NCBI GenBank assembly: GCA_963781035.1
Contig: CAWAEN010000007.1
Coordinates: 310,001 to 374,000 of the forward strand
DNA from: SZUA-35 sp963781035
GTDB lineage: Bacteria; Actinomycetota; Acidimicrobiia; Acidimicrobiales; SZUA-35
Length of the DNA stretch: 64,000 bases
Reading direction: 5' to 3'
The position numbers were made by a program, and so were the translations under genes. Below, in pieces: positions 9,762 to 19,069 of this stretch (the stretch's first letter is position 1; the number at the start of each line of letters is the position of its first letter). Under the pieces are notes generated by a model. It was not told the DNA's origin. It worked only from the letters and a program-made list of their open reading frames with translations, and ran no database searches.

Positions 9762-10589
9762 TCAGCGCGGGCGGTCGCCCTTGACGGTGATTCGTCGAAC
9801 GTGCCGACGATGGCCGGCGTAGTCGTGCAACGCGTGGTGCTGCACACTGCGGTTGTCCCACATGACGAGCGTTCCGGGTTCCCAACGGACGCGGCAGGTG
9901 AACGCCTCCCGAACGGCGTGGCGGAAGAGGAAGTCGAGGAGCGCAATCGATTCGTCGCGCCGCATCCCGTTGATGTGCATCGTGAAGGCGGGGTTCACGT
10001 ACAGGCCCTTCCGTCCGGACTCGGGGTGCGTGCGTACCACCGGATGCTCGACCTGCTCGAACGCAGCAGCGGCATTCTTGGTGCTGACCGCCTTTGACTT
10101 GGTCGACTGACCATCGTCGCCGTATTGCCGCTCCGCCGAGTGGGTGGCCGTGAGTCCGTGGAGCATCCGCTTCATCGTTTCGCTGAGCGCGTCGTAGGCA
10201 GCGTGTTGGCCGGCGAAGAGCGTGTCGCCGCCGAACGGCGGGATCTGCACGCCGAAGAGAATCGAACCGAGGTCCGGTTCGGGCAGGAACGTGACATCGG
10301 TGTGCCATCCACCTCCGAAGTTCGCCCGGTCGTCTGGTTCGGTGACGATGTCGATGATCTCGGGATGCGTCGGTGAACCATCGACGAAGGGGTGTGTGTC
10401 CAGGTCTCCGAAAAGCCGACCGAACACGATCTGCTCCTCGGGCGACAGCGACTGCCGTCTCACGACCACGACCTGATGTTCCACCAGCATGGCCCGAAAC
10501 GCAGCCGCGTCATCGGCGTCGAAGGTCGTGACGTCGACATCGGTGAGTTCGATCCCGACGGCTCCGGCGAGTTTGCGACCCTGGAACAT
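9762..10589 (-). CDS. TauD/TfdA-family Fe(II)/2-oxoglutarate dioxygenase
   Basis: 275 residues, the usual length for taurine or 2,4-D type dioxygenases. The iron ligands are visible as HTD in GGGWHTDVTF and the distal His in VQHHALHDY; the 2-oxoglutarate Arg is in HRRHVRRITVKG near the C-terminus. The reaction is hydroxylation coupled to 2-oxoglutarate decarboxylation, often releasing sulfite, an aldehyde or a phenol. No sulfur-assimilation genes are nearby; the neighbours are monooxygenases, so a xenobiotic, lipid or ether substrate is as likely as taurine. Confidence 0.87.
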   Translation of the reverse strand: MFQGRKLAGAVGIELTDVDVTTFDADDAAAFRAMLVEHQVVVVRRQSLSPEEQIVFGRLFGDLDTHPFVDGSPTHPEIIDIVTEPDDRANFGGGWHTDVTFLPEPDLGSILFGVQIPPFGGDTLFAGQHAAYDALSETMKRMLHGLTATHSAERQYGDDGQSTKSKAVSTKNAAAAFEQVEHPVVRTHPESGRKGLYVNPAFTMHINGMRRDESIALLDFLFRHAVREAFTCRVRWEPGTLVMWDNRSVQHHALHDYAGHRRHVRRITVKGDRPR

Positions 10590-10740
10590 CCCGGGATCCT
10601 AGGGTGCATCGCTCTGCCCATTCCAGAGGTGGGCATTCCAGAGGGCAGGCCCTTCGTGGAAGGTCGAGCAAACGGCATCTCCACGCGGTATCACTACGGC
10701 CCGGACCCAACCCGGTCCCCATCGACGCAGGAGCGAACAC

Positions 10741-11634
10741 ATGAATCTCGGAATCTTCGGATCCTCGAACACGATCGACGGTCTCCGAACCGACATCGAG
10801 GCAGCGGCTGCCGCCGGGTTCCGGTCGTACTGGACACCACAGATCTTCGACCTCGATGCGCTCACCGCATTCGCGGTCATCGCGTCTGACGTCCCGGACA
10901 TCCGCCTCGGTACCGCGGTGGTGCCGACCTATCCCCGACATCCGATGGCGCTCGCCCAGCAAGCGCTGACGGTCAACCAGGCGGCCGGGGGCCGGTTGGA
11001 TCTCGGGATCGGCCTTTCCCACAAGCCGGTGGTGGAAGGCATGTGGGGGTTGTCATTCGATCGGCCGGTGAAACACATGAGCGACTATCTCAAGGTGCTG
11101 ATGCCGTTGCTGAAGGATCAGAAAGTGTCGCACGGGGGCGAACTCGTCACCGGCCGGGGCGAGCTGGGCCTGCGGGCCGAGGCACCTCCGGTGTACGTGG
11201 CCGCGCTCGGTGAACAGATGCTGAAGCTCGCCGGGAAGCTCGCAGACGGCACCGTCACATGGATGACCGGACCGAAGACCGTGGCCGATCTCACCGCACC
11301 GACCATCAACGCGGCGGCGTCCGAGGCCGGCCGACCGGCTCCGGCCGTCATCGCTGCGGTTCCGGTTTGTCTGACCGGCGATGTCGACGCGGCGAGGTCC
11401 CGCGCGGCGAAGGAATATGTCATCTACGGACAGCTCCCGTCCTACCGGGCCATGCTCGACCACGAAGGGCTTGGTGGCCCTGAAGACCTGGCCCTCGTCG
11501 GCGACATCGACACGATCGCTGCCGGCCTCCAGCGATTCGCCGATGCCGGAGCAACGACCGTGGTGGCCAATCCCTTCGGTTCCAAGGCGGAGGTCGACGC
11601 CACCCGTGCGGCCGTGGCCGAGTTGATCGGCTGA
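10741..11634 (+). CDS. F420-dependent LLM-class oxidoreductase
   Basis: 297 residues, luciferase-like TIM barrel. The N-terminus MNLGIFGSSNTIDGL, the LGTAVVPTYPRHPMALAQQA strand-helix and GGRLDLGIGLSHKPVVEG are typical of the actinobacterial F420 group. The start ATG has GCAGGAGCG upstream. The 150-bp leader carries a 15-bp-spaced duplication of CATTCCAGAGG at 10619-10629 and 10634-10644. A methyltransferase gene starts 9 bases after the stop, so the two are likely co-expressed. Hydride transfer to or from F420H2 is inferred from family; the substrate is unknown. Confidence 0.85.
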   Translation: MNLGIFGSSNTIDGLRTDIEAAAAAGFRSYWTPQIFDLDALTAFAVIASDVPDIRLGTAVVPTYPRHPMALAQQALTVNQAAGGRLDLGIGLSHKPVVEGMWGLSFDRPVKHMSDYLKVLMPLLKDQKVSHGGELVTGRGELGLRAEAPPVYVAALGEQMLKLAGKLADGTVTWMTGPKTVADLTAPTINAAASEAGRPAPAVIAAVPVCLTGDVDAARSRAAKEYVIYGQLPSYRAMLDHEGLGGPEDLALVGDIDTIAAGLQRFADAGATTVVANPFGSKAEVDATRAAVAELIG

Positions 11635-11643
11635 GCCGCACCG

Positions 11644-12411
11644 ATGTTCACCGCCCGGGCCGATCATCCGCTGGTCCACCCTCGGTATCCCCTGTCGAAC
11701 GGCTACGACCCGGACTGGGTCATCGCCCATCAGATGGGCCCGAACGCCCTGTGGCTCCTCGAGTCCCTGGTGGAGATCATGCCGATCGAACCGGGGATGA
11801 AGGTCTTGGACCTCGGATGCGGCCAGGCGATGACATCGATCTTCCTCGCCCGCGAGTTCGGGGCCGAAGTCTGGGCGGCTGATCTCTGGATCGACGCCGC
11901 TGACAACGAGCGACGTTGCCATGCGGCCGGGGTCGGCGAGCTCGTGCACTGTGTCGACGCCGAGGCCCACACGCTGCCATTCGAGCCGGAGATGTTCGAC
12001 GCCATCGTCAGCCTCGATGCGTACCAGTACTTCGGAACGGCCGACCTGTACCTCGGCTACCTGCTCGGCTTCCTCCGAACCGAAGGCCGCCTCGGATGTG
12101 TCATGCCGGCGGTGTCGACTGAGATCGGTGCCGACGTCCCCGAGGCATTGCAGCCCTATTGGGACTGGGAGTTCTGTTGCTTTCACAGCCCAGAGTGGTG
12201 GCGGACCCACTGGGCCAAGACAGGCAAGGTCGATGTGGACCATGCCAGCTTGATCGAGGACGGATGGCGAGATTGGCTCCGGTTCAACGACATCGCCGCG
12301 CCCAGCATGAGCGGCTGGCGGGCGGAGGCGGCCGAGAGCGAGCATCATCTGCTGACAATCGATCAGGGAAAGCTGCTCGGGTTCACCCGCATCACAGCCT
12401 CGAAGCGCTGA
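11644..12411 (+). CDS. SAM-dependent methyltransferase
   Basis: 255 residues, class I Rossmann methyltransferase. Motif I is KVLDLGCGQAMTSIF (residues 53-67). An acidic residue in VWAADLWI follows as the ribose contact, and motif IV is MFDAIVSLDAYQYF. It resembles cyclopropane-fatty-acid or small-molecule methyltransferases in the N-terminal half, but nothing fixes the acceptor. It sits 9 bases after the LLM oxidoreductase and converges on the SDR gene. Confidence 0.82.
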   Translation: MFTARADHPLVHPRYPLSNGYDPDWVIAHQMGPNALWLLESLVEIMPIEPGMKVLDLGCGQAMTSIFLAREFGAEVWAADLWIDAADNERRCHAAGVGELVHCVDAEAHTLPFEPEMFDAIVSLDAYQYFGTADLYLGYLLGFLRTEGRLGCVMPAVSTEIGADVPEALQPYWDWEFCCFHSPEWWRTHWAKTGKVDVDHASLIEDGWRDWLRFNDIAAPSMSGWRAEAAESEHHLLTIDQGKLLGFTRITASKR

Positions 12412-12431
12412 AGCGAGTCAGGGCCACACGG

Positions 12432-13190
12432 TCAGGCCATCGTGAGTCCGCCGGAGACCGACAGTGTCTGGCCGGTCACGAATCCTGCCTCCTCCGAGGC
12501 GAAGTACGCCACCGCCGATGCCACCTCGGCGGGCTGGCCGACACGTTTCATCGGCACGGCCCGGGCCATCGCTCCGATCACCCGCTCGCCATCGTCGCTG
12601 GCAGCCACGATGCCGGCCAGGAGTGGCGTGTCGGTCGGTCCTGGGCACACGACATTGGCCGTGACCCCGCTCTTGGCCATCTCGCGAGCCAGTGTCTTGG
12701 TGAACGAGATGACGCCACCCTTGGCACCCGAGTACACCGCTTCGAGTGAGGAGCCGACGCGGGCCGCATCGGAACCGATGTTGACGATGCGCCCCCACCC
12801 GCCCTCCACCATCGACGGCAAACATGCCTGAACCGTTCGCAGCGGTCCCTTGAAATTGATGTCGATGACCTTGTCCCAGAACTCCTCGTTCGTGTCGAGG
12901 AACGGCATCAGGACGTCCCACCCGGCACAGTTCACCAGGATCTCGATGGGACCCAGTTCGTCGACGGTGCGGAGGCAGGCGTCTCTGACCGAGTCCGAAG
13001 ACCTGACGTCGGCGGCGACTGCGATGGCCCGACCACCCGAATCCACGACGAGTTCGGCGGTCTCCTCGGCGCCGGCGACGTCGATGTCGGCCACCGCGAC
13101 CTTGCGGCCATCGCCGGCCAGAGCAACGCAGATGGCACGGCCGATGCCGCTGCCGCCTCCGGTCACGAAGGCAACTCGATCAGCGCTCAT
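12432..13190 (-). CDS. Short-chain dehydrogenase/reductase
   Basis: 252 residues, classical SDR. NAD(P) site TGGGSGIGRA near residue 10, the acidic end of strand 2 (VADID) favouring NAD(H), NNAG-like VNCAG, catalytic Ser in NIGSDAARVG, and YSGAK carrying the Tyr-Lys pair. The C-terminus has GQTLSVSGGLTMA as in FabG-like enzymes. It probably oxidises a 3-hydroxyacyl or cyclic alcohol intermediate. It begins 4 bases downstream of the LLM gene stop at 13194, so the two form an operon. Confidence 0.87.
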   Translation of the reverse strand: MSADRVAFVTGGGSGIGRAICVALAGDGRKVAVADIDVAGAEETAELVVDSGGRAIAVAADVRSSDSVRDACLRTVDELGPIEILVNCAGWDVLMPFLDTNEEFWDKVIDINFKGPLRTVQACLPSMVEGGWGRIVNIGSDAARVGSSLEAVYSGAKGGVISFTKTLAREMAKSGVTANVVCPGPTDTPLLAGIVAASDDGERVIGAMARAVPMKRVGQPAEVASAVAYFASEEAGFVTGQTLSVSGGLTMA

Positions 13191-13193
13191 TCT

Positions 13194-14219
13194 TCACTCC
13201 TGACGGCTCGAGCGACCTCGCCCCATCGGCCGAGAGCTCCGGGAGTCGCTCCGCATCTCGTTCTCACCGAGGTACATGACCGTTCGGGCCGCTGTGCCTG
13301 CGTACCGGTCACGAAGTCTGTCGGCCAGTTCGTCCCATGGTGCAACGAGCGCGAAATGCTCGAGCATCTCGTCGGTGATCTGGTCCGCCATCCCGGAGAT
13401 GTCACCCGTCTTCATCTTCTTCCGAACCCGCTCTGTGGTTCCGTCGAACCCGAGATCGTCGAACTGAAAGGCGTAGTTCGGCGTGCTTCCGTAGAAGGCG
13501 ATTTGTTGCTTGGCTCTCGCCACGTAGGGCGCTCGTTCCTCCGGGGAGTCGCCTGGACAGGCAAAGACCGGAATGATCAGATCGATGTCGTCGACCGATC
13601 GACCCGAGCGTTCGGCGCCGAGAGCGACGTCCGGCAGCAAACGATTTTCGATGTAGTGCATCGAGTGCAACGGGTGGACATGAATGCCGTCTGCGACCTC
13701 GCCGGCGACCTTGGTCATCAGGGGGCCGACCGCCGACATGTCGACCTTCATCACATGACCGTGCGGACGAGGGGCCCACTCGCTCGGAAGCAGGCTCAGC
13801 TGGTAGAACTCGCCGTCGTGACGAAGCCGCTCCGAGCGATCGAATGCCCGGAAGCACGCCTTCACCGCCAAGACGTAGTCACGCATACGCGCTGCCGGCC
13901 GATCGAATTCGGCGCTGTATCGTCGCGTGACGTGCGCCTTCACCTGGCTACCGAGACCCAGCCGGAAGCGGCCCCGGGTGTTGCCGGCGATCTCATGTGC
14001 CACCGCAGCAGAAACCATCGGGCTTCGGGGGAAGGCGACCGCGATCCCGGTGGTGAAGAACAGCGACGGAGCCGCCATCGACGCGGCCGCGATCTGCATC
14101 CATGGCACCTGACTGGTCTCGGTGTAGAGCATCCCGGAGAACCCGGCTGCCTCCAGCTTGAGGGCGAGGTCTGCTGACTCACGCCACGTCGACGAACCCG
14201 TCATGAGGTCGATGTCCAT
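13194..14219 (-). CDS. F420-dependent LLM-class oxidoreductase (MSMEG_2256-like)
   Basis: 341 residues. The pattern GIAVAFPRSPM, then GRFRLGLGSQVKAHVTRRY and RPAARMRDYVLAVKACF, is that of the TIGR03617-type F420 enzymes as I know them. The last 20 residues are Ser/Arg-rich (RSDSRSSRPMGRGRSS) and look like a poorly conserved tail or a late stop. First gene of a two-gene minus-strand unit with the SDR; it is divergent from the second Baeyer-Villiger monooxygenase, with an 82-bp shared control region. Confidence 0.83.
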   Translation of the reverse strand: MDIDLMTGSSTWRESADLALKLEAAGFSGMLYTETSQVPWMQIAAASMAAPSLFFTTGIAVAFPRSPMVSAAVAHEIAGNTRGRFRLGLGSQVKAHVTRRYSAEFDRPAARMRDYVLAVKACFRAFDRSERLRHDGEFYQLSLLPSEWAPRPHGHVMKVDMSAVGPLMTKVAGEVADGIHVHPLHSMHYIENRLLPDVALGAERSGRSVDDIDLIIPVFACPGDSPEERAPYVARAKQQIAFYGSTPNYAFQFDDLGFDGTTERVRKKMKTGDISGMADQITDEMLEHFALVAPWDELADRLRDRYAGTAARTVMYLGENEMRSDSRSSRPMGRGRSSRQE

Positions 14220-14260
14220 GACCGGACACTAAACGGGTCGGGGCACATGGCCAAAGGCAC

Positions 14261-14272
14261 CGGTTCGAACCG
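14261..14272. promoter_or_regulatory. 12-bp perfect palindrome in a divergent promoter region
   Basis: CGGTTCGAACCG lies in the 82 bases between the divergent LLM (start 14219) and monooxygenase (start 14302) genes, about 30 bases from the monooxygenase start. Its position suits a dimeric repressor or activator site serving both genes, but no regulator gene adjoins it. The GGTTCGAACC core also resembles a tRNA T-arm; no tRNA folds around it. Confidence 0.35.
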
Positions 14273-14301
14273 ATACGACGAGTGGCCTAGCGTCGTCAAC
14301 G

Positions 14302-15954
14302 ATGCCAAGCCCCACCGACACGAAGAACGCCGTCGAACCAAGCGACCGAGCTGCCGTCGACCACACCGTCATCGTGATCGGGGCCGGTGTCTGCGGTATC
14401 TACCAGCTGCATCGTCTCCTCGACCTCGGCGTCGACGTGACCGTCCTCGAGCAGGGATCAGGCCCAGGGGGCACGTGGTACTGGAACCGCTACCCCGGCG
14501 CTCGGTTCGATTCCGAGAGCTGGACGTACGGCTATTCGTTCAGCAAGGAGCTCCTCGAGGAATGGGACTGGAGCGAACACTTCGCCGCCCAGCCGGAGAC
14601 GTTGCGCTACCTCGAACATGTCGTCGACCGATTCGGCCTCGCCGAACACATGCAGTTCGATGTGATCGTCGAGCGGGCGGTCTTCCACGAGCCGAGCGCC
14701 ACCTGGGCCGTCGAAACCTCGGACGGCCGGGTACTCAGGTGCCGGTACCTGATGACGGCGATCGGCCTGCTGTCGGCCCCGGCGATGCCGCGAATCGAAG
14801 GTGTCGACTCGTTCGAGGGCGTCTCGTTCCACACGTTTCACTGGCCGGCCGAGCCGCTCGACTTGGCAGACAAACGGGTCGCCGTCGTCGGTACCGGCGC
14901 AACGGGAGTCCAGGTGATCGCCGAGATCGCCGACAAGGTCGGCGATCTCACTGTGTTCCAGCGCCATCCGAACTGGTGCGCACCGCTCAACAATTCCCCG
15001 ATCACCGATGGGGAGCAACGCCACATCAAATCCACCTACGACGAGATCTTCGCCAAGTGCGCCACGACACCGGGCGGCTTCGTCCACGGGCCGCAGGAAC
15101 GCCCGATGGCGGACACGACCAGGGAAGAACGGCTGGCGATCTGGGAGGATTTGTACGCATCGCCCGGTTTCGGCATCTGGCTCGGCAACTTCCGCGAGAC
15201 CCTGATGGACGAGGAAGCCAACGCCGAACTCACCGATTTCATTGCCGGCAAGATCCGCCAACGGGTCGACGACCCAGCCCTGGCCGAGAAGCTCATTCCC
15301 ACCGACCACGGCTTCGGCACCCATCGGGTCCCCATGGAGACGAACTACTACGAAGCGTTCAATCGCCAGAACGTGCACCTCGTCGATCTGCTCGACACAC
15401 CGATCGAACGCATCACACCGCTCGGTATCCAAACCACCGAGACCGATCACGCCTTCGACGTGATCATCTACGCAACCGGCTTCGACGCCATCACGGGCGC
15501 GTTCAACAACATCGACTTCGTCGGCACCGGGGGGCAACGACTCCGTGACAAGTGGAGCGGCAGTCCGATCACCTACCTGGGCATGCTGATCCACGGCTTC
15601 CCGAATCTGATCACACTGGCCGGCCCGACCGCCGGGTCTGTCTCGACCAACTTCCCTCGGGGCATCGAAGACGCGGTGGACTGGGCCACCGACCTGATCG
15701 CCCATCTCCGTGAACACGACATCCGGCGCTTCGAGGTCGACCCAGACGCAGAACGGTCGTGGACCGACCACGTTCGAGAGATGTACGGCTTCCTCTTGCT
15801 GCGCAAGGCCAAGTCGTGGATGACCGGGTACAACGCCAACGTCGAGGGCAGCGAGAAGACCCGCTACATGATCTACACCGGTGGGTCGCCGCGCTACCGA
15901 AAGCGACTGGCCGAAGAAGCTGCCGCGGGGTATCCGAGCCTCCACACCGATTGA
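14302..15954 (+). CDS. Baeyer-Villiger-type flavin monooxygenase (second of three)
   Basis: 550 residues, cyclohexanone-monooxygenase-like length. FAD motif IGAGVCG (26-32), GGTWYWNRYPGARFDSES (56-73), complete Baeyer-Villiger fingerprint FEGVSFHTFHWP (171-182), and NADPH motif VGTGATG (196-202). It also has the YATGFD signature near residue 400. It should insert oxygen next to a ketone carbonyl. The start ATG at 14302 has little room for a ribosome site, so the message may be leaderless. A bidirectional hairpin terminator follows. Confidence 0.92.
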   Translation: MPSPTDTKNAVEPSDRAAVDHTVIVIGAGVCGIYQLHRLLDLGVDVTVLEQGSGPGGTWYWNRYPGARFDSESWTYGYSFSKELLEEWDWSEHFAAQPETLRYLEHVVDRFGLAEHMQFDVIVERAVFHEPSATWAVETSDGRVLRCRYLMTAIGLLSAPAMPRIEGVDSFEGVSFHTFHWPAEPLDLADKRVAVVGTGATGVQVIAEIADKVGDLTVFQRHPNWCAPLNNSPITDGEQRHIKSTYDEIFAKCATTPGGFVHGPQERPMADTTREERLAIWEDLYASPGFGIWLGNFRETLMDEEANAELTDFIAGKIRQRVDDPALAEKLIPTDHGFGTHRVPMETNYYEAFNRQNVHLVDLLDTPIERITPLGIQTTETDHAFDVIIYATGFDAITGAFNNIDFVGTGGQRLRDKWSGSPITYLGMLIHGFPNLITLAGPTAGSVSTNFPRGIEDAVDWATDLIAHLREHDIRRFEVDPDAERSWTDHVREMYGFLLLRKAKSWMTGYNANVEGSEKTRYMIYTGGSPRYRKRLAEEAAAGYPSLHTD

Positions 15955-15976
15955 GGGGCCCTCAGCCAGAAACGAC

Positions 15977-16007
15977 GAAGGCCGCCGCTCCAGGAGCGAC
16001 GGCCTTC
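15977..16007. terminator. Bidirectional hairpin terminator
   Basis: GAAGGCCGCCGCTCC and GGAGCGACGGCCTTC pair over 15 positions with one mismatch, between the converging monooxygenase and cspA stops. No long U tract follows on either strand, common in high-GC actinobacteria. The spacing is tight, so the top pairs must open to form the loop. Confidence 0.7.
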
Positions 16008-16023
16008 AGTCAGAAGCGGGTCC

Positions 16024-16221
16024 TCAGACCGCGCGAACGTTCTGCGCTTCTTCGCCCTTGCGGCCAGGAGCAACGTCGAACTCGACGAGCTGGCCTTCAT
16101 CGAGGGACTTGTAACCATCGCCGGCGATGTTGGAGTAATGGACGAACACGTCGTCCGCTCCTTCGCGGGAGATGAAGCCGAAGCCCTTTTCAGCATTGAA
16201 AAACTTGACGGTGCCTTGCAT
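16024..16221 (-). CDS. Cold shock protein, CspA family
   Basis: 65 residues, a complete single cold-shock domain that binds single-stranded RNA and DNA. RNP1 is KGFGFI and RNP2 is VFVHYS. Start MQGTVKFFNAEKGFGF with a purine-rich AAAGAAG upstream on the minus strand. Length and sequence are standard for actinobacterial CspA. It is monocistronic, following the GGDEF-EAL gene by about 50 bases and ending against the terminator. Confidence 0.95.
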   Translation of the reverse strand: MQGTVKFFNAEKGFGFISREGADDVFVHYSNIAGDGYKSLDEGQLVEFDVAPGRKGEEAQNVRAV

Positions 16222-16272
16222 ATTTATCTTCTTTCGATTCAGGCGGCCAACGTGGCGGACCCAACCGTAAGA

Positions 16273-18882
16273 CTAGAGCAAATCTGGCGTCCTCACACAC
16301 ACATCGACATCGAGCCAGGTTCGAAGGTCGGACGACGACATTGCTCTGGCATAGAGCCAGCCCTGGAGATTGCCGCAGCCGACTCCTCGGAGCACGTTGG
16401 CCTGCTCTTCTGTTTCGACGCCCTCGGCGACCGTGGTCATGCCGAAATGCTCGGCCAGATCGTGGACCACCCGAACCAGTGCCTGGTCGTGAGGAAGTTG
16501 ATCGATGATGCTCTTGTCGATCTTCAGCTCGTCGATCGGGAGTCGTCGCAGCTGGGAGATCGAGGTGAAGCCCGTCCCGAAATCGTCGACCGACACCCGA
16601 ACTCCGAGCGCCCGCAACGTTTCGAGATGCAGCGCCGCCCGATCGAGATCGGCCACCAACGCGGTCTCGGTGACCTCGACGATCAATCGTGCCGGATCGA
16701 TTCCGCTGGTCTGCAGCGCCTCGGTGACATGGCTGACGAAGTCGGCGTGGAGAAGATGGCGGCCCGACACATTCACCGCAACGCTGAGCTGCGGCGCCAC
16801 GCCCATCCTGATCAGCTCCGCGATGTCCATGGTCGCCCGGCCCATCACGAAACGATCGATCTCGATCACGAGATCCGAGGTCTCGGCGACAGGGATGAAG
16901 ACATCAGGTTCGAGCGAATCGGGGCCGATCCATCGAACCAGCGCTTCGACCTGTTCGACCTCGAGTGAATCGGCAGCGAGGACCGGTTGATAGTGGACCT
17001 CGAAGCCGCCGCCGGCCAAGGCCACACGCATGCGTTGTTCGATCGATGCCCGCTCGGAGACTTCTGCCGCCAGGCTCTCGTCGAATACCGCGAGACGGTC
17101 GTCCGACTTCTTCGCCTTGTACAGCGCAGCGTCGGCCTGGGCGAGGAACGCGAGGGCTTCGATCGAGCCGCCCGTGGCGAGGGCGGCGCCGGCAGAGCCG
17201 GCGGTCACGAGGCCGCCGGCCGTCGGCTCCTCGAGTGGTCGTTTCGTGCTGTTCACGATGCGACGTCCGAGACTCATGAGGACATCGAGGGTCGGGTCGT
17301 CGTCGACGACGACGAGGAACTCATCACCCCCGAGCCTGGCGACGAGGTCATTCGGCCGGCATTCCGCACGGAGTCGCTCGGCGACCTCGACCAGGACCCG
17401 GTCGCCTGTCCGATGACCGAACAGATCGTTCGCTCGTTTGAAGTCGTCGAGATCGACGAAGAGCAGCCCGACGGTGTGTTCCTCACCGCGATCGAGGGCC
17501 GTTCCGAGTCGGTGGAGAGCAGCTGCCCGGTTGCACAGCCCCGTCAACGAATCGTGGGTCGCCTCGCGGACGAGGCGCAACTGCAGATCCGCCCGATCAG
17601 CCACCGAGGCAGAGAGCGTGTTCACCGATCGGGACAACGTCTCACCCAGGCGTCCGGGAAGCCGCTCCTTCAGCACAGGATCGTCGAGATCGGCACGGGC
17701 CAGAGCGCCGAGCTTGCTCTCCAGGGAGTCGAGGTTGGCCGAGACGTCGTTCAGCGCTGCGGCGACGTCTCGCAGCTCGCGCGGTCCGCTGAGCGGCAGG
17801 GGGCTCGGCTCGATTCGGCCGCTTCGCAACTCGCGGGTGCGCTCGGCCACCGCGAGCATCGGTCCCGAGATCGACACGGCGAGGCGCCACGACAACAGGA
17901 TGGACAGAGCGACCGCGGCCCCACCTGCCAGTACGGCAACCTGAAGGCTGCGAGCCGCGCTCGAGTCGATACGCGACGCTGTTGCTTCCACGTCATCGGT
18001 CGCGGTGTCGAAGATGGTCGTGAGCGCATCACTACGGTCGAACGAGGCGCCGAAGACCTCGATCACGTACGGGAGTGAATTGAACGACGAGCCGACCGGC
18101 GATTCAAGCTCGCCGGACAACGCGGTCAGCACGGCGACGGTCATCTGCTGGTCTCCGGACTCCACCGCTGCCACGAGGTGTGGCGGAATCCGTTCGGTGT
18201 CCAACTCTTCGAAGGCCGTCCGGAATCGTGCGGTCGCGAAACCCAGCTCCGCCACATCGGCCTGACGCGTCTCGGCCGGTCCGAACCACGCGCCGGCCAA
18301 CCGGGTCGTCTGGTTCGACGCAGCTGACGACGCCCGAATGGCTGCCTCCAGCTGAGCCAGCACGTCGGCAAGGTCGGCGTCGGCTGTCGCCAGCCCCGTC
18401 TTCTGCATCGAACCGACCACGGCGATGACTTCGGCCACGATGCGATCGTCGATGGCCTGGTACGAATCGATGGCAGCTGGATCCAGTTGCGCATGCTCGT
18501 CGCGGGCCGCCTCGAGCTCCGTTGCGATGTCAACACGTCGCTCCAACGATGCCGTGATTGCGGCATCGGTGACTGCGAATGTGGTTTCTGTGTCCGGCAA
18601 CCCCAACAGGCTGGCCCCGAGCCGGGCCGGGATCCCGAACGATGCAGAACGAAAATCGAGTTCGACCGCTCCTCGCTCGTCGGCGAGGGCGGCCTTCAGC
18701 TCGATGAGGGATCGCAGCCCGTCGACCTGAGCCTCGACGGCTTCAGCAGAGGAGCTCTGGCGTTGGCGGTCGTGGGCGACGACACCGACTGCTGCGACGA
18801 CGACCGTCAACGGCAGCAGCACGAGCAGGACCAGTCGGTTCTTCACACTCCAACCGGCCACGCCCGGCTCGCGCAATTGCAT
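16273..18882 (-). CDS. Membrane GGDEF-EAL protein (cyclic-di-GMP turnover)
   Basis: About 869 residues from the ATG at 18882; the frame also opens at a TTG at 18966. Order: transmembrane segment (about 16-37), a long helical extracytoplasmic sensor resembling a nitrate/nitrite-sensing (NIT) domain, a second transmembrane segment (about 315-340), a HAMP-like linker, a GGDEF domain with intact GGDEF near 517 and an I-site RxxD (RPND) five residues before it, then an EAL domain with EALVRW near 646, the DDFGTGF loop and AEGVET. Both catalytic signatures are intact, so the protein could make and degrade c-di-GMP. It is divergent from the sigma/CHAT unit. Confidence 0.93.
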   Translation of the reverse strand: MQLREPGVAGWSVKNRLVLLVLLPLTVVVAAVGVVAHDRQRQSSSAEAVEAQVDGLRSLIELKAALADERGAVELDFRSASFGIPARLGASLLGLPDTETTFAVTDAAITASLERRVDIATELEAARDEHAQLDPAAIDSYQAIDDRIVAEVIAVVGSMQKTGLATADADLADVLAQLEAAIRASSAASNQTTRLAGAWFGPAETRQADVAELGFATARFRTAFEELDTERIPPHLVAAVESGDQQMTVAVLTALSGELESPVGSSFNSLPYVIEVFGASFDRSDALTTIFDTATDDVEATASRIDSSAARSLQVAVLAGGAAVALSILLSWRLAVSISGPMLAVAERTRELRSGRIEPSPLPLSGPRELRDVAAALNDVSANLDSLESKLGALARADLDDPVLKERLPGRLGETLSRSVNTLSASVADRADLQLRLVREATHDSLTGLCNRAAALHRLGTALDRGEEHTVGLLFVDLDDFKRANDLFGHRTGDRVLVEVAERLRAECRPNDLVARLGGDEFLVVVDDDPTLDVLMSLGRRIVNSTKRPLEEPTAGGLVTAGSAGAALATGGSIEALAFLAQADAALYKAKKSDDRLAVFDESLAAEVSERASIEQRMRVALAGGGFEVHYQPVLAADSLEVEQVEALVRWIGPDSLEPDVFIPVAETSDLVIEIDRFVMGRATMDIAELIRMGVAPQLSVAVNVSGRHLLHADFVSHVTEALQTSGIDPARLIVEVTETALVADLDRAALHLETLRALGVRVSVDDFGTGFTSISQLRRLPIDELKIDKSIIDQLPHDQALVRVVHDLAEHFGMTTVAEGVETEEQANVLRGVGCGNLQGWLYARAMSSSDLRTWLDVDVCVRTPDLL

Positions 18883-19069
18883 TGTCGTACTATCGGCAGC
18901 GGACCTGCGAAACGTGACGACCGATGTTCCGGGCCACTCGCTCCGATCACCACCGGCCCGGTCCAACCGGGAACGGACCGCTTCGGGCGGCTACCGTGCT
19001 CTGGTGCCTCTTTCGTCCGCCCGCGTTCGACGGCCGCAAACTGTCGTCACTCGGCTCCCGTATTCGTCG

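Noticed and set aside
11053..12348. 431-codon minus-strand frame across the LLM and methyltransferase genes
   Set aside because: Spans two well-supported sense genes and shows no domain pattern.
14255..14290. tRNA-like GGTTCGAACC sequence
   Set aside because: Only the T-arm-like palindrome is present; no acceptor, D or anticodon arm can be formed around it.
14458..15945. Long open frame (495 codons) antisense to the second monooxygenase
   Set aside because: High-GC shadow frame: no family motifs, no ribosome site, and the sense strand encodes a complete enzyme.
18970..18974. GGAAC as an autoregulated ECF promoter -35 of the sigma gene
   Set aside because: No CGTC-like -10 at 16-17 bases, so I do not list it as a promoter feature.
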